Part shown: positions 1 to 10,687 of the stretch, in pieces
How the letters are laid out: every line of letters begins with the position of its first letter
Numbering within the stretch: the stretch's first letter is position 1
Assembly: GCF_011634775.1 (NCBI RefSeq)
Contig: NZ_JAALXT010000001.1
Coordinates: 1,383,125 to 1,447,124, forward strand
Direction of reading: 5' to 3'
DNA: 64,000 nucleotides
Source of the DNA: Thalassoroseus pseudoceratinae
GTDB lineage: Bacteria; Planctomycetota; Planctomycetia; Planctomycetales; Planctomycetaceae
Notes under the pieces: model-generated
What the model saw: only the letters and a program-made list of their open reading frames with translations
Databases searched by the model: none
What the model was told of the DNA's origin: nothing
Translations under genes and position numbers: made by a program

Positions 1-507
1 TTCGATATCGGGCTTGTTACTGACGAATTGCGAGAAGCCGTTCATGCGTCCGCCGGCTTTCCCGTAACTGTTGCGATTCGCTCCGTAAGGAGCATTGGCC
101 GGCGTCCCGGGACTCCATACCTTGTAAGTGAAGCCGATGTGATAACCGGCGTCTTCCAACAGCAGTGGATAGCTCGGAATCTTTTCGTCCCAAACGGCAC
201 CCTGCAAAATTGCTCCGCGACCGGTCCGCCAAAAGTACTGGCCGGACAGCAACGAACTCCGACAGGGCGTACACGACGGAGCCGTCACAAATGCGTTCTT
301 GAACAAGACGCCATTCTTGGCGATGCGGTCGAAGTTCGGTGTGGACACAACATCGCTTGGTCCACCGGGTTCCAGATTCGCGTAGGCACTGGCGTAGCGT
401 CCCCAGTCGTCAGCAAAACAGAACAGAATGTTCGGCCGCTCCGCCGCGTTTGCAGCGGAACTGCTCCCGATCAAAAGACTCGTCAAAAGAAAGATCGCGC
501 GTTTCAT
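1..507 (-). CDS. Sulfatase, N-terminal part (gene runs off the window start)
   Basis: This is the first 169 codons of an exported sulfatase; the gene continues beyond base 1. A signal peptide covers about residues 1-22 and is followed by [13 protein letters not shown], the usual metal-binding entry to the sulfatase alkaline-phosphatase-like fold. The active-site motif is C79-T-P-C-R, in which C79 would be converted to formylglycine. The fourth position is Cys instead of the textbook Ser, a variant I associate with planctomycete sulfatases. SGQYFWRTG follows as expected. The protein would act outside the cytoplasm on sulfated polysaccharide or glycan; the substrate cannot be told. It is divergent from the oxidoreductase gene at 665. 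Confidence 0.9.
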   Translation of the reverse strand, partial: MKRAIFLLTSLLIGSSSAANAAERPNILFCFADDWGRYASAYANLEPGGPSDVVSTPNFDRIAKNGVLFKNAFVTAPSCTPCRSSLLSGQYFWRTGRGAILQGAVWDEKIPSYPLLLEDAGYHIGFTYKVWSPGTPANAPYGANRNSYGKAGGRMNGFSQFVSNKPDIE

Positions 508-664
508 AGATGCTCCATTCCAATGGTTTCGTCCCCAAACGATCGCATTATGAACAGGTCCACGAACTCGCGACAACCCGATGGCTGCCCAGACACAAGA
601 ATTCTGGTATTGTATTCTGTTGATGTGTTTCACACCGTTTGCCTCCGTACCCAAGGATTCCTCC

Positions 665-1987
665 ATGATTCGTTCCGTGAATCGCCGTCAATTTATCGGC
701 CAATCCCTCGCCGCCGGGGCTTTGGCTTCAACTTGGCATCTTGGTGGTTCCCCGACCCAAGCCGCTGATTCACCGAACGAAAAGTTGAATCTCGCCGCTG
801 TCGGGGTGGCTCACAAAGCGGCTCACAACATCGCTCAGTTGAAGTCGCAGAACTTTGTAGCGTTGTGCGATGTCGACGAGAACTTCTTGAACAAAGCAGC
901 CGTAGAATTCCCGAAAGCAAGATTGTTCCGCGACTACCGAAAGATGTTGGACGCCGTTGCCGACCAAATTGACGGCGTGGTCGTTTCGACCGCGGACCAC
1001 ATGCACGCTCCGGCCACATCGGCTGCATTGGCTTTGAAGAAGCACGTTTACTGCGAAAAACCACTCACGCACACGGTCGCCGAGGCACGCGCCATCGCAA
1101 AGCTCGCGAAGGAAAGCGGTGTCGCCACACAAATGGGCACACAGATCCACGCTGGCAACAACTATCGCCGCGTCGTCGAGTTGATTCAAAGCGGTGCGAT
1201 TGGTCCGGTTCGCAAAGTCTATAACTGGTGTAACAAAGGCTGGTCGAACGGTCGCTACAATCAATGCAGTCAGCCCGCGCCGAGCCATCTCGATTGGGAC
1301 CTCTGGCTCGGACCGGCTCCCGAACATGCCTACTGCACCGGAATTCATCCTTCGAATTGGCGACGGTTCTGGGAATACGGTAGCGGCACATTCGGGGACA
1401 TGGCTTGTCATGTGATGGACCTACCGTTTTGGGCTCTTGGCTTGCGACATCCCACCTCCGTCCACGCTGAAGGTCCCGAAGTTCACCCAGTCGGTGCGCC
1501 GGCTTGGTGCAAAGCGACCTATGAATTCCCGACGGATCACGGTCCACTCACGTATTACTGGTCCGATGGAGGAGCCCATTTCGACAAAGTCAAAACGACG
1601 ATGGATCACTCCGGAAAACCGCTGAGCAAGTGGGGATTGGGCGTGTTGTTCATTGGTGATAACGGAATGCTCGCCGCCGACTACGGGCGTCGACAATTGC
1701 TTCCGCAGAAACAATTCGAAGGGTTTGAGCCACCTGCGGAATCAATCCCGAATTCCATCGGCCATTGGAACGAATGGGTCCAAGCCTGCAAGACTGGATC
1801 GCCAACGACTTGCAACTTCGACTACTCCGGCGCGTTGACCGAAACCGTGCTGCTCGGACCGGCGGCATACCGCAGTGGTGGGGCAATCGAATGGGATGCA
1901 GAGAACCTCAAAGCCACCAACAACCCTGACGCGGAACAATACATCACCAAAGAATACCGCAAAGGCTTTGAAGTCATCGGCGTCTGA
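665..1987 (+). CDS. Gfo/Idh/MocA-family oxidoreductase, Tat-exported
   Basis: A 440-residue NAD(P)-dependent oxidoreductase of the Gfo/Idh/MocA family. It opens with a twin-arginine signal (NRRQFIGQ followed by an Ala/Gly-rich stretch), so it is probably exported folded with its cofactor. The Rossmann part has VALCDVDE and YRKMLDA, and the family signature [11 protein letters not shown] is present. An ATG 84 bases upstream in the same frame would bury the Tat motif inside the protein, so the start at 665 was chosen. Such proteins are greatly expanded in planctomycetes and act on sugars or cyclitols; the substrate is not predictable. It may act with the sugar-isomerase-like protein just downstream. 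Confidence 0.88.
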   Translation: MIRSVNRRQFIGQSLAAGALASTWHLGGSPTQAADSPNEKLNLAAVGVAHKAAHNIAQLKSQNFVALCDVDENFLNKAAVEFPKARLFRDYRKMLDAVADQIDGVVVSTADHMHAPATSAALALKKHVYCEKPLTHTVAEARAIAKLAKESGVATQMGTQIHAGNNYRRVVELIQSGAIGPVRKVYNWCNKGWSNGRYNQCSQPAPSHLDWDLWLGPAPEHAYCTGIHPSNWRRFWEYGSGTFGDMACHVMDLPFWALGLRHPTSVHAEGPEVHPVGAPAWCKATYEFPTDHGPLTYYWSDGGAHFDKVKTTMDHSGKPLSKWGLGVLFIGDNGMLAADYGRRQLLPQKQFEGFEPPAESIPNSIGHWNEWVQACKTGSPTTCNFDYSGALTETVLLGPAAYRSGGAIEWDAENLKATNNPDAEQYITKEYRKGFEVIGV

Positions 1988-2019
1988 GATTCCCATCGAA
2001 TCCCGTAGGTGATCGTTGA

Positions 2020-2048
2020 TTGTTTCCCAGATTCTCGAGCCGTATACT
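2020..2048 (+). promoter_or_regulatory. Sigma70-type promoter for the isomerase-like gene at 2099
   Basis: A -35 box TTGTTT (2020-2025) and a -10 box TATACT (2043-2048) are separated by exactly 17 bases. Transcription would start near 2055, about 45 bases before the ATG at 2099. This suggests that the gene is transcribed separately from the upstream oxidoreductase. It is seen by pattern only. Confidence 0.55.
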
Positions 2049-2098
2049 CGAATCTGACCAAAACCGTTCCATACCTATTCTCCACGAAAGGTCAATTC

Positions 2099-3022
2099 AT
2101 GAATCAACCGACACGTCGCGAATTTCTGCAGCATGGCTCCGGTTTGTTGGCCGGTGTCACTTTGGCTGGTTCCTTCGGTTTGCAATCCGTATTTGCAAAG
2201 GATGCCGCCAAAGGAAAGAAACCGCTTTTCGAAATCTCTTGCACCGAGTACTCGCTGCACCGAATGATTGCCAAGGGTGATCTCGATAATCTCGATTACG
2301 CCGCCTTCGTGCAAAAGACGTTCGGGATCAACGCTGTTGAGTACTGGAATCGGCCGTTCTTCAAACAGGGTAGCGACAAAAAGTACCTTGCAGAGATGCG
2401 TGAACGAGCCGACGATGCCGGTGTCAAAGGCACGTGTATTCTCATCGACGGTGAAGGTGAGATTGCGAACGCCAAAGAGGCCAAACGTGTGGAAGCCGTC
2501 GACAAGCACAAGCGCTGGGTCGAAGCTGCCAAGGCACTGGGCTGCGATTCCATCCGCGTGAACTTGCGATCTAGCGGTTCCAAAGACGAACAACGCAAGT
2601 ACGCCATCGATGGCATGAACAAGCTCTGCGAATTCGCCGAAGTTTTTGACGTCGCCATCATTGTCGAAAACCACGGTGGTCTGTCATCGAACGGTCAATG
2701 GTTGGCGTCGGTGATGAAAGCCGTCGACCGCGACAACGCCGGCACGCTGCCCGACTTCGGCAATTTCCACGGCTACGATCGCTACCAAGGCGTGAAAGAA
2801 ACTATGCCGTATGCGAAACTCGTCTCGGCGAAGAGCCACGATTTCAACGACAAAGGCGAAGAAACCAAGACCGACTATCTGAAGATGATGAAGATCGTCA
2901 TCGACTCTGGCTACAACGGCTACGTCGGTATCGAATATGAAGGTCGGAACATTCCGGAAGTGGAAGGTGTGAAACTCACCCACGCCTTGCTCAAGAAAGT
3001 CCGCAACGAACTCAGTGCCTAG
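2099..3022 (+). CDS. Sugar phosphate isomerase/epimerase family protein, Tat-exported
   Basis: A 307-residue xylose-isomerase-like TIM-barrel protein. A twin-arginine signal (TRREFLQHGSGLLAG) occupies the first 35 or so residues. The mature part has barrel features of the family: a conserved SCTEYSLHRM start, IIVENHGG (metal-binding Glu and His), PDFGNFHGYDRY and GIEYEG near the C-terminus. The ATG at 2099 was chosen because it gives the Tat motif directly; an in-frame start 30 codons upstream would displace it. The substrate is unknown. Pairing with an exported Gfo/Idh/MocA protein suggests periplasmic sugar or inositol processing, which is inference. Confidence 0.85.
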   Translation: MNQPTRREFLQHGSGLLAGVTLAGSFGLQSVFAKDAAKGKKPLFEISCTEYSLHRMIAKGDLDNLDYAAFVQKTFGINAVEYWNRPFFKQGSDKKYLAEMRERADDAGVKGTCILIDGEGEIANAKEAKRVEAVDKHKRWVEAAKALGCDSIRVNLRSSGSKDEQRKYAIDGMNKLCEFAEVFDVAIIVENHGGLSSNGQWLASVMKAVDRDNAGTLPDFGNFHGYDRYQGVKETMPYAKLVSAKSHDFNDKGEETKTDYLKMMKIVIDSGYNGYVGIEYEGRNIPEVEGVKLTHALLKKVRNELSA

Positions 3023-3052
3023 AGCGAGAGTCGTATCGCTGCTGAAAGACGG

Positions 3053-3092
3053 AAAGCCTTCCGTGTTCTCAATGAGCATCGGGAGGCTTTTT
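3053..3092 (+). terminator. Rho-independent terminator between convergent genes
   Basis: AAAGCCTTCC (3053-3062) pairs with GGGAGGCTTT (3081-3090), with one G-T wobble and an 18-base loop. A T-rich run follows (TTTTTGTTCTT). It lies 30 bases after the stop of the isomerase-like gene and just before the end of the convergent lhgO gene, so it may serve both strands. Confidence 0.75.
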
Positions 3093-3096
3093 GTTC

Positions 3097-4305
3097 TTAT
3101 CGTGAGAGACGCGGACGAATTTCATCGACAATGAGCCGACCGATATTCAGCGATGAAGTTGCTGCCGGTGAGGGTGCATTCAGAACATTGACACAGCGAT
3201 CGGTCGAGCGAATCAGAAAATCGTCGACCAGCGATCCGTCCCGTTGCAACGCCTGAGCCCGAACTCCCGATGGAGCGGCTACCAAATCATCGGCGGTAAT
3301 TTCCGGCATCAACCGCTGGAGCGCACGCACAAATGCCCGCTTGCTGATGGATCTCCACATCTCTCCCAGACCCATCTTCCAATGCCGTGCCGCCAACCGT
3401 AGGAAACCGGGATACGTCAACGACTCGGTAAGATCACGAATGTTGAAGTTGAGTTTCTCGTAACCTTCACGGGCAAACGCCAACACTGCATTTGGACCAC
3501 ATTCCACGCCCCCGTGAACCATACGAGTAAAATGCACACCGAGAAACGGAAACTTTGGATCGGGCACCGGGTAGATTAGATTCTTGCAGAGATGCGAGGC
3601 GGATGGTTTCAGCTCGAAGTATTCACCACGGAAGGGAATGATCTTCGCCGATGGCTTTTCGCCCGACATTTGCAAAATACGATCGCTGTATAATCCTCCG
3701 CAGTTCACGACCATCTTCGCTTCGACGTCGCCATTTGTCGTGCCAATCACGACACGCGTCAATTGCTGAGAAACTGCATAAACACGTGCATTGAACAACA
3801 CCTCGCCACCATGACGCTGGCAATACTCCGCAAACTTTTCCGTCACTTGCGAGTAGTCGACGATGCCTGCTTCCGGGACGTGAATCGCCTCCACACCGGC
3901 CACATGTGGTTCCAGTTCAGTTAGCCGCTCCCGACCGACCAACTCACAACGGACGCCGTTTGCTTGTCCGCGTTCAAAGATACGATGCAGTGCCGCTCGT
4001 TCCCCATCCTCAACAGCAACGATGACTTTCCCACAAATCTCGTAGGCAATTCCTTCTCGCTCGCAAAACTCCTGCATTGCAAGTTTGCCAGCACGACAGT
4101 TCTTGGCCTTCAACGATCCCGGTTTGTAGTAGATTCCGGAATGCAGGACTCCCGAGTTTCGCCCCGTTTGATGAGCCGCAACTCGCGACTCCTTCTCAAG
4201 CACGACGATCTTGAGGTCAGGGTCACTCTGGGTCAGTTGATACGCAGTCGACAGCCCAACGATGCCGCCGCCGATGATTGCGACATCGGCTTGCCGAATC
4301 GCCAT
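3097..4305 (-). CDS. lhgO: L-2-hydroxyglutarate oxidase
   Basis: A 402-residue FAD-dependent oxidoreductase of the LhgO/DAO family, which oxidises L-2-hydroxyglutarate to 2-oxoglutarate and passes electrons to the membrane quinone pool. The N-terminal dinucleotide motif [13 protein letters not shown] is clear, followed by [19 protein letters not shown] with the HQTGRNSG signature of this group. The ATG at 4305 is preceded by GAGG at good spacing. It lies 44 bases after the apbE-nqrM stop on the same strand, so it may be transcribed with the end of the nqr operon. That would place two quinone-reducing enzymes in one unit. Confidence 0.9.
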   Translation of the reverse strand: MAIRQADVAIIGGGIVGLSTAYQLTQSDPDLKIVVLEKESRVAAHQTGRNSGVLHSGIYYKPGSLKAKNCRAGKLAMQEFCEREGIAYEICGKVIVAVEDGERAALHRIFERGQANGVRCELVGRERLTELEPHVAGVEAIHVPEAGIVDYSQVTEKFAEYCQRHGGEVLFNARVYAVSQQLTRVVIGTTNGDVEAKMVVNCGGLYSDRILQMSGEKPSAKIIPFRGEYFELKPSASHLCKNLIYPVPDPKFPFLGVHFTRMVHGGVECGPNAVLAFAREGYEKLNFNIRDLTESLTYPGFLRLAARHWKMGLGEMWRSISKRAFVRALQRLMPEITADDLVAAPSGVRAQALQRDGSLVDDFLIRSTDRCVNVLNAPSPAATSSLNIGRLIVDEIRPRLSR

Positions 4306-4349
4306 AGGAAGCCTCGACTTGGAGTGGGACCAGGGGAAACGATTGCAGT

Positions 4350-5666
4350 TTAATTTACGTCAGCGGAGTTGCTGTCCGACTGCATGCCTTCCAAGAGGGC
4401 TTTTTCGCAGTCCTCACGTGGGGTTGTGCATGCCTGACACATCGTTTGGCCATGCTCATCTCGAAGTCCAGCCAACCCGCCACACGACCCCTGAATACGA
4501 CGATTGCTAAAGATCACCCCGACCGACATTAAAACCATGAAGGCCACAAAAACACCGAGACTAATCAACCATGTCGTCATTGCAGAACTCGAATTCTCAG
4601 GTGTTGGCACGAGCTGACTAAAGGCCGATGTTTCCCGTTCGACGATCTCGGAAACCACCTCGGCACCACGCTCGCCAGGATGGATTAAAAAGATAGCAGC
4701 GTATCCATGTTCCTCGGCCCAATTATAGCCAGCGTCCGGACCAAGGACCATGAGTGTCGTTGCCACCGCGTCAGCTTCCATGCAACTCTGGGCAATAACC
4801 GAGACAGAAGCGGGGGAGTGCTCGACGGGGCGACCGGTTCGTGGATCAATAGTGTGGGAGTATCGTTTGCCGTCGATTTCGAAGAAGTTTCGGTAATCGC
4901 CGCTGGTTGCCATCGATGAGTTCTGAAGTGGAACCTTTCTCTGAACAGCCCGTACAAACGGAGTGGGCTTCTCGATACCGACAATGAACCGATCACCGTT
5001 CGGCTTCACGCCACACGACCGAACCTCGCCACCGATCTCCACAAGATAATTTTCAATCCCGGTTTCATCCAGCAATCTCGCGATCACATCGACGCCGTAC
5101 CCTTTGGCAATCGCCGAGAGATCGACGGTCAAGCTGGGGTTATCTTTTCGGAGGGCAGGGGGCTCGCTGCGTACATGCAACAGTTGGTACCCAATGCTAG
5201 CACGGGCCGATTCAATCGACGATTCGCTTGGCAACTTGGCCCGATCCTGGCCCTCCGGCCCAAAGTGCCAGAGATTCACCAACGGCATCACCGTGACATC
5301 GAAAGCACCACCACTCTGCTCACTGATCGTGTTGGCTTGCTCGACGACCTCAGCGGTCGCCGCCGAGACGGGAAACCAATCGGTCTTCTCATACCGATTA
5401 AATCGTGACAGTTCCGACTCCGGGTCCCAGGTGGACATCGCCAGATTGACGACCTCTAGGCGATCATCAATGGACTGTTGAAGCGTCTCACTGACCACAT
5501 CGGCGGTTGGCACCAATCGCACGTTGTACGTGGTGCCCATTGTCTCACCGGAGAGCGAAACAAGTTCCTCTGCCGCAACCGAACCGCGGACTCCGAAAGA
5601 TTCCACAAGCAATAGCATCATCCCGAAGCAGACCAAATGGCATCGTAGTCGGGAATTAGCGAGCAT
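4350..5666 (-). CDS. apbE: FAD:protein FMN transferase (ApbE) fused to a C-terminal NqrM-like domain
   Basis: A 438-residue protein. Residues 1-30 look like a signal peptide. Residues 35-345 or so are ApbE, which attaches FMN covalently to Thr of NqrB and Nqr[23 protein letters not shown] and [15 protein letters not shown] are family motifs. From about residue 363 comes a membrane helix and then GSCGGLAGL with cysteines at 395, 410, 413 and 420. This matches the layout of NqrM, the small factor needed for iron-sulfur maturation of Na+-NQR. In other bacteria NqrM is a separate gene of about 70 codons. The start at 5666 lies 4 bases after nqrF; a longer frame would overlap nqrF. It is the last clear gene of the nqr operon. 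Confidence 0.9.
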   Translation of the reverse strand: MLANSRLRCHLVCFGMMLLLVESFGVRGSVAAEELVSLSGETMGTTYNVRLVPTADVVSETLQQSIDDRLEVVNLAMSTWDPESELSRFNRYEKTDWFPVSAATAEVVEQANTISEQSGGAFDVTVMPLVNLWHFGPEGQDRAKLPSESSIESARASIGYQLLHVRSEPPALRKDNPSLTVDLSAIAKGYGVDVIARLLDETGIENYLVEIGGEVRSCGVKPNGDRFIVGIEKPTPFVRAVQRKVPLQNSSMATSGDYRNFFEIDGKRYSHTIDPRTGRPVEHSPASVSVIAQSCMEADAVATTLMVLGPDAGYNWAEEHGYAAIFLIHPGERGAEVVSEIVERETSAFSQLVPTPENSSSAMTTWLISLGVFVAFMVLMSVGVIFSNRRIQGSCGGLAGLRDEHGQTMCQACTTPREDCEKALLEGMQSDSNSADVN

Positions 5667-5670
5667 CGGA

Positions 5671-6903
5671 CTATCCACCAAAATCGTCGAACGCAATGTT
5701 CTCAGGTTGCACGCCAAGATCGTCCAACATTTTGAGAACGGCCTGCAACATCAATGGCGGTCCACAGATGTAGTACTCGATATCTTCCGGAGCCGGATGG
5801 TCCTTTAGATACTCTTCCAACAAGACCTGGTGAATGAACCCCTTGTATCCTGTCCAATTGTCTTCTGGTAACGGATCGGAAAGAGCGATGTTCAATTTGA
5901 AGTTCGGAAACTCTTTCTCGATGGCTTCGAACTCATCGACGTAGAACAACTCGCGACTACTCCGCCCACCGTACCAGTAGGATACCTTGCGGTCTGTCTT
6001 GAGGTTCTTGAACAATTCGAAGATGTGGCTTCGCAGCGGAGCCATACCGGCACCACCACCAATGTAGACCATTTCGGCATCGGTCTCTTTGATGAAGAAC
6101 TCACCATAAGGACCGCTAATCGTACATTTGTCGCCCGGCTTCAGGTTGAAAATATACGATGACACCTTCCCCGGCGGGGTTCCTTCCGGTGCCCGTGGTG
6201 GCGGAGTCGCAATCCGGACATTCAGCATGATAATGCCTTTTTCGCCCGGATAGTTGGCCATCGAATAGGCTCGAAAAACTGGCTCCGTCACCTTCGACTT
6301 CAAACTCCAGAGGTTGTACTTGTCCCAGTCCTCACGGAACCGATCTGCAACCTCGAAATTCGAGTATTCAACTTCGTGCGGTGGCACTTCGATCTGAATA
6401 AAACCACCGGATTTGAAATTCACGGCTTCGTCAGCCGGAAGTTCGAGCACAAGTTCTTTGATGAAGGTCGCGACGTTATTGTTGGAGCGAACGGTGCACT
6501 CCCACTTCTTCGTCTCGAGGGCTTCTTCGGGAACCTCGATCTTCATGTCCTGCTTAACAGCCACCTGACAGGACAATCGATAACCTTCCCGAGCCTGCTT
6601 GTTGTTGATGTGGTTGCGTTCGGTCGGCAGGATGTCACCGCCACCTTCGAACACACGCACCATACATTGAGCACAGGTTCCACCACCCCCGCAAGCGGAG
6701 GAAACGAAGATTTCGTTGTCAGCAAGTGCACCGAGAAGCTTTCCGCCGGCCGGTGTCTCCAACGTTTTCTGTTCGTTGACGAGAATCTCAACATTGCCGG
6801 AGGCAACCAGCTGCGACTTCGCAAACTCGATCAATGCGACGAGTACGAGGACGACGCCGGTGAACATTCCCACGCCCAGAAGAATCTGCATAAATGGCGA
6901 CAT
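5671..6903 (-). CDS. nqrF: Na+-translocating NADH:quinone reductase subunit F
   Basis: A 410-residue NADH-oxidising subunit. An N-terminal membrane helix (residues 5-30) is followed by a 2Fe-2S ferredoxin domain with Cys71, Cys77, Cys80 and Cys112. The FAD/NADH reductase part has [13 protein letters not shown] (FAD binding), [13 protein letters not shown] (NADH binding) and a C-terminal YYICGPPLM with the conserved Cys-Gly. Length and layout are normal for the family. NADH enters the complex here and electrons pass through FAD and the iron-sulfur centre to the flavins of NqrC and NqrB. Confidence 0.97.
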   Translation of the reverse strand: MSPFMQILLGVGMFTGVVLVLVALIEFAKSQLVASGNVEILVNEQKTLETPAGGKLLGALADNEIFVSSACGGGGTCAQCMVRVFEGGGDILPTERNHINNKQAREGYRLSCQVAVKQDMKIEVPEEALETKKWECTVRSNNNVATFIKELVLELPADEAVNFKSGGFIQIEVPPHEVEYSNFEVADRFREDWDKYNLWSLKSKVTEPVFRAYSMANYPGEKGIIMLNVRIATPPPRAPEGTPPGKVSSYIFNLKPGDKCTISGPYGEFFIKETDAEMVYIGGGAGMAPLRSHIFELFKNLKTDRKVSYWYGGRSSRELFYVDEFEAIEKEFPNFKLNIALSDPLPEDNWTGYKGFIHQVLLEEYLKDHPAPEDIEYYICGPPLMLQAVLKMLDDLGVQPENIAFDDFGG

Positions 6904-6985
6904 GGAATCGTTTCTATCTCTACCTAAAGTCGGGAGTGAAAAATCAGCGGAAGAACAAATCGGAGTCAGTGGGAGTCGGGGTCAA

Positions 6986-7597
6986 TTAGATTCCGGAGAA
7001 TGCCATAAACGCCATCGCCATCAGACCGACTGTGATAAACGTAATGCCCAAACCACGCAGTCCGGGTGGCACATCGGAGTACTTCATCTTCTCACGGATG
7101 CCAGCCAACAAAACAATGGCCAAGGCCCAGCCAACACCGCTACCAAGACCAAACGTCACGCTTTCCAGAAATCCGTAATCCCGTTGTTCCATGAAAAGCG
7201 TACCACCCAAGATGGCACAGTTCACAGTAATCAACGGCAGGAAGATTCCCAGAGTGTTGTAGAGCGCTGGAAAGAAGCGGTCCAGCGTCATTTCCAGAAT
7301 CTGCACCATCGCGGCAATCACCCCGATGTAGCAAATCAAACTGAGAAATGTGAGATCGACACCTTCGGTGATCGCACTATCTTTCAGCAGATAGTTCAAA
7401 ATCAAATTGTTGGTCGGTACCGTGATTGTTTGAATCACAATCACAGCAGCCCCCAACCCGAGGGCTGTTTTTACGTTCTTCGACACCGCCAGGAATGTGC
7501 ACATCCCAAGGAAGTACATCAGTGCCAGATTCTCTGGAAACACTGAGCGTGTAAACAACGCCAGATGATGTCCCAGAAATTCCCAAGTTGAAGTCAT
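6986..7597 (-). CDS. nqrE: Na+-translocating NADH:quinone reductase subunit E
   Basis: A 203-residue integral membrane subunit with about six helices. The two cysteines expected to help hold the intramembrane iron-sulfur centre shared with NqrD are at Cys33 (GMCTFLAVS) and Cys127 (VNCAILGG). The family motif TVPTNNLI is present. Its gene follows nqrD with a 64-base gap and precedes nqrF by 82 bases. Confidence 0.97.
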   Translation of the reverse strand: MTSTWEFLGHHLALFTRSVFPENLALMYFLGMCTFLAVSKNVKTALGLGAAVIVIQTITVPTNNLILNYLLKDSAITEGVDLTFLSLICYIGVIAAMVQILEMTLDRFFPALYNTLGIFLPLITVNCAILGGTLFMEQRDYGFLESVTFGLGSGVGWALAIVLLAGIREKMKYSDVPPGLRGLGITFITVGLMAMAFMAFSGI

Positions 7598-7661
7598 TGC
7601 TGTCTGACCCTTGTCAGTAATTTTCGCGGATCAATGCGGAAGCCACGTTGCATCCGAAATG

Positions 7662-8297
7662 CTAGCTGGCGTCGACTTGTTTTGGATCGATCGTGCGGAT
7701 GATCCAAATCACCAAACCGATGATGAAGAACGCACTCGGTGGAAGTAAAAACAAACCGTTCGGAACATAGCCATAACCGCTCGCCGAATCGGCTTGTAAC
7801 GGCAGAATCTGTGCCCCAAACAATTTGCCGCTCCCAATCGACTCGCGACAAAATGCAACGAGAATCAGAATCGCGCTGTATCCAAGTCCGTTTCCGACCC
7901 CGTCGAGGAAACTCATTTTGGGATCGTTCTTCATTGCGAAGCCTTCGGCTCGTCCCATCACAATACAGTTTGTGATGATCAAACCGACGAACACGGACAA
8001 CTTCTGACTGATCGTGAACGCATACGCTTTCAACACTTGGTCAACCAAGATCACAAGCGAGGCGATCACCGTCATCTGCACGATAATCCGGATACTGCTC
8101 GGAATGCTTTGGCGGATCGAAGAAATCACCGCACTTGAGCATGCCGTCACGACCGTCACCGCGAGACACATAATAATCGTCGGCAGCAATTGTGTGGTCA
8201 CAGCCAGTGCCGAGCAGATACCAAGGATCTGCAGCGCGATCGGATTGTTATGGATGACCGGATCGAGCAGAACGTCTTTCGGTTTTGCTTCCGCCAT
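7662..8297 (-). CDS. nqrD: Na+-translocating NADH:quinone reductase subunit D
   Basis: A 211-residue membrane subunit, homologous to NqrE and inversely oriented to it in the complex. It carries [17 protein letters not shown] with Cys28 and [14 protein letters not shown] with Cys111, the pair that matches the NqrE cysteines around the intramembrane iron-sulfur centre. About six membrane segments are visible. The ATG at 8297 is 31 bases downstream of the nqrC stop. Confidence 0.97.
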   Translation of the reverse strand: MAEAKPKDVLLDPVIHNNPIALQILGICSALAVTTQLLPTIIMCLAVTVVTACSSAVISSIRQSIPSSIRIIVQMTVIASLVILVDQVLKAYAFTISQKLSVFVGLIITNCIVMGRAEGFAMKNDPKMSFLDGVGNGLGYSAILILVAFCRESIGSGKLFGAQILPLQADSASGYGYVPNGLFLLPPSAFFIIGLVIWIIRTIDPKQVDAS

Positions 8298-8328
8298 AGA
8301 ATCAACTCCAGTTCCAAACAGGAACCAC

Positions 8329-9141
8329 TTATTGTTTCATCTGTTGCTTGAGATATGGTCCGAACCCATTTTCGCCGAACCAATAGGACATCATATTCGC
8401 GACGCCATTTGAGGTAATCGTCGCACCGGCAAGAGCATCTACTTCATAGTCACTATTGGGTTGCTTGACCACATCCAACTCGACATTGCCGTCGCTGTCA
8501 TAGATATGCTTGCCCTGCCAAAGTGCTTTCCAAGAAGGATTGTCGACCTCGCCACCAAGACCAGGCGTCTCGGCCTGCTCGTAGTAAGTTAGACCGGCCA
8601 CTTCCAGAGTCGACGGGTCATCGGAGAGGGTCGTCAAGTCGACACTGATGAACCCTCTCAAGATCGACCAAAGGCCATACCCGCGAATCGGCAACACCAA
8701 TCGTGATTGCTTGCCTTCATCGTTTTTGACGAAGTAAACCTGTGAATAATTCTCACGAGTCTTGATGTTCGCGATGTCTTCTTCGCCAGGAATCTCGTAG
8801 CTCAACTTGGAATTAGTCGTCGCACGACGCTGATCATACTCCGAGACATTCTCAACCATGATGGTTTCGGAGTATTGCTCGGATGGAACAACTTCACCCG
8901 TATCGAGGTCGATCAACTTGACTTCGACTTTCTCTTCGAACAGCTTCGGCACTTCCGAGACGGAATTGACCTCAGGGTCGAAGGCACCGGCGGCAACCAA
9001 GATATTCTTTTGTTGCTCGCGTAGCTTGTTGAATTTTTGTTGGTCACGTAGGCCAATCGCGGCGGCCGAAACGAGTAGCGAACACCCGAGACACAGCAGC
9101 AAGGCCACTTTGAACGTATTGACGAACGAATCACGCGGCAT
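8329..9141 (-). CDS. nqrC: Na+-translocating NADH:quinone reductase subunit C
   Basis: A 270-residue subunit with one N-terminal membrane helix (residues 11-30) and a large periplasmic domain. The flavinylation motif [12 protein letters not shown] near residues 235-246 places the covalent FMN on Thr243, the product of ApbE action. GYGLWS and TPGLGGE are conserved family segments. The gene overlaps the end of nqrB by 11 bases, which suggests translational coupling. Confidence 0.96.
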   Translation of the reverse strand: MPRDSFVNTFKVALLLCLGCSLLVSAAAIGLRDQQKFNKLREQQKNILVAAGAFDPEVNSVSEVPKLFEEKVEVKLIDLDTGEVVPSEQYSETIMVENVSEYDQRRATTNSKLSYEIPGEEDIANIKTRENYSQVYFVKNDEGKQSRLVLPIRGYGLWSILRGFISVDLTTLSDDPSTLEVAGLTYYEQAETPGLGGEVDNPSWKALWQGKHIYDSDGNVELDVVKQPNSDYEVDALAGATITSNGVANMMSYWFGENGFGPYLKQQMKQ

Positions 9142-10603
9142 TGCGAGCCAACCTCCGCTTGATGTTAGCTTGAAGGACGAAGTAATCGATCAGTGGTGCA
9201 AACACATTGCCCAATAAGATGGCTAACATGACACCTTCGGGAAACGCGGGATTGATCACGCGAATAAGGATCGTCACCGCACCAATCAGTATTCCATACC
9301 ACCACTTCCCGGTTTCGGTCATCGAAGCGGAAACCGGATCAGTCGCCATAAAGACAGCACCGAAGGCAAATCCACCAATGACCAGATGCCACCAGGGGGG
9401 AAGTACAAACATCAGGTTGCTATCGCTACCGGCAATCCAAAAGACAGTCGACAACCCAACCGCACCGATCACCGTTCCCGCCATGATCTTCCACGACCCG
9501 ACTCCAGTGACGATCAGGAACGCGGCCCCCAACAAGCAACATAGAGCTGACGTCTCACCCATCGAACCTTGGATAGTCCCGAGAAACGCCTGCCACCATG
9601 AGACCGAAAGGGCTCCCATGCCGTCCGCAGCGGGAGCAGTCCCCAAGATGGTCAACGAAGTCGCACCACTGAAGCTGTCAACGGCTGGTGCGGTCCAGAT
9701 TCGTTCGCCAGAGATGTAAGCGGGGTAGGCAAAGTACAGAAATGCTCGTGCGGTCAACGCGGGGTTCAGGAAGTTTCGTCCCGTCCCACCGAAGATTTCT
9801 TTGCCAATGACGACACCGAAGCTGATCCCCAGTGCGACCTGCCAAAGCGGAATCGTTGGCGGCAACGTCAACGGGAACAACATCCCGGTGACGAGGAAGC
9901 CTTCATTGACTTCATGCCCACGAACGATCGCAAACAGAACTTCCCATGCACCCCCGACAGCCATGCACACGATGTAGACTGGGAGGAAGTACAAGGCCCC
10001 ATAGATCAAACACGACACAAAACTCCCGGGCTCAAACGACAGCCCCAAGCTCTGCATGACCGCAGTTTGCCAATCCGGCCATGTATTCCGGTCCTGGGTA
10101 TATTTGATTTGGTCCAGCGAGACCGCGTTCACACTTTCACCGGACAGCACGGAATCAAGCTGCTTTTCCAAGCTGCTTTTCAATTCCTCAGTGTCGGCTT
10201 GCGTTTCGTCATCGTCACTCCGGAGAGCGGCAACCGTATCGACCAACTGGTCCTCGATCGGACGACCGATCGAAGCTTGCATGACCACACCGACTTCCGC
10301 CGACGTCAGGACATTGCGATTCAGCAACACTTCCGCAACTTGGCGGTTGCGAATCACGGTGTTCGCTTGGAACCCGGTATTCCACATTGCCATGAAAATA
10401 CACGGAATCAACGCGATGACGACGAGAACCATATACCGCTTAAGGTCGATCCCGTCGCGGACATGCGCAGCGGTTTTCGTGACCGTCCCCGGTGTGTACA
10501 AGAACGTGTCGAGCGCCTCGTACAGCGGATAGAGCTTCTCGAATTTGCCACCTTTGTCAAAGCTGGGATGCAGCTTATCCAGAAGGTTTCGCAAAGGCTT
10601 CAT
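9131..10603 (-). CDS. nqrB: Na+-translocating NADH:quinone reductase subunit B
   Basis: A 490-residue membrane subunit that carries covalent FMN and riboflavin and forms part of the Na+ path. The flavinylation motif is [25 protein letters not shown] and [12 protein letters not shown] are family signatures. It is about 75 residues longer than the Vibrio protein because of an insertion between the first and second membrane segments, about residues 80-175. I have seen longer NqrB forms in other phyla, so this is not a defect. It starts 84 bases after nqrA. Confidence 0.96.
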   Translation of the reverse strand: MKPLRNLLDKLHPSFDKGGKFEKLYPLYEALDTFLYTPGTVTKTAAHVRDGIDLKRYMVLVVIALIPCIFMAMWNTGFQANTVIRNRQVAEVLLNRNVLTSAEVGVVMQASIGRPIEDQLVDTVAALRSDDDETQADTEELKSSLEKQLDSVLSGESVNAVSLDQIKYTQDRNTWPDWQTAVMQSLGLSFEPGSFVSCLIYGALYFLPVYIVCMAVGGAWEVLFAIVRGHEVNEGFLVTGMLFPLTLPPTIPLWQVALGISFGVVIGKEIFGGTGRNFLNPALTARAFLYFAYPAYISGERIWTAPAVDSFSGATSLTILGTAPAADGMGALSVSWWQAFLGTIQGSMGETSALCCLLGAAFLIVTGVGSWKIMAGTVIGAVGLSTVFWIAGSDSNLMFVLPPWWHLVIGGFAFGAVFMATDPVSASMTETGKWWYGILIGAVTILIRVINPAFPEGVMLAILLGNVFAPLIDYFVLQANIKRRLARNAA

Positions 10604-10687
10604 GTGTTCGACATCTCACTGAGAAAGAAACAGAAAATCATTCGCCACACAGCACTTGCACCGTAACGCGACCGAAAACCGATCGCA

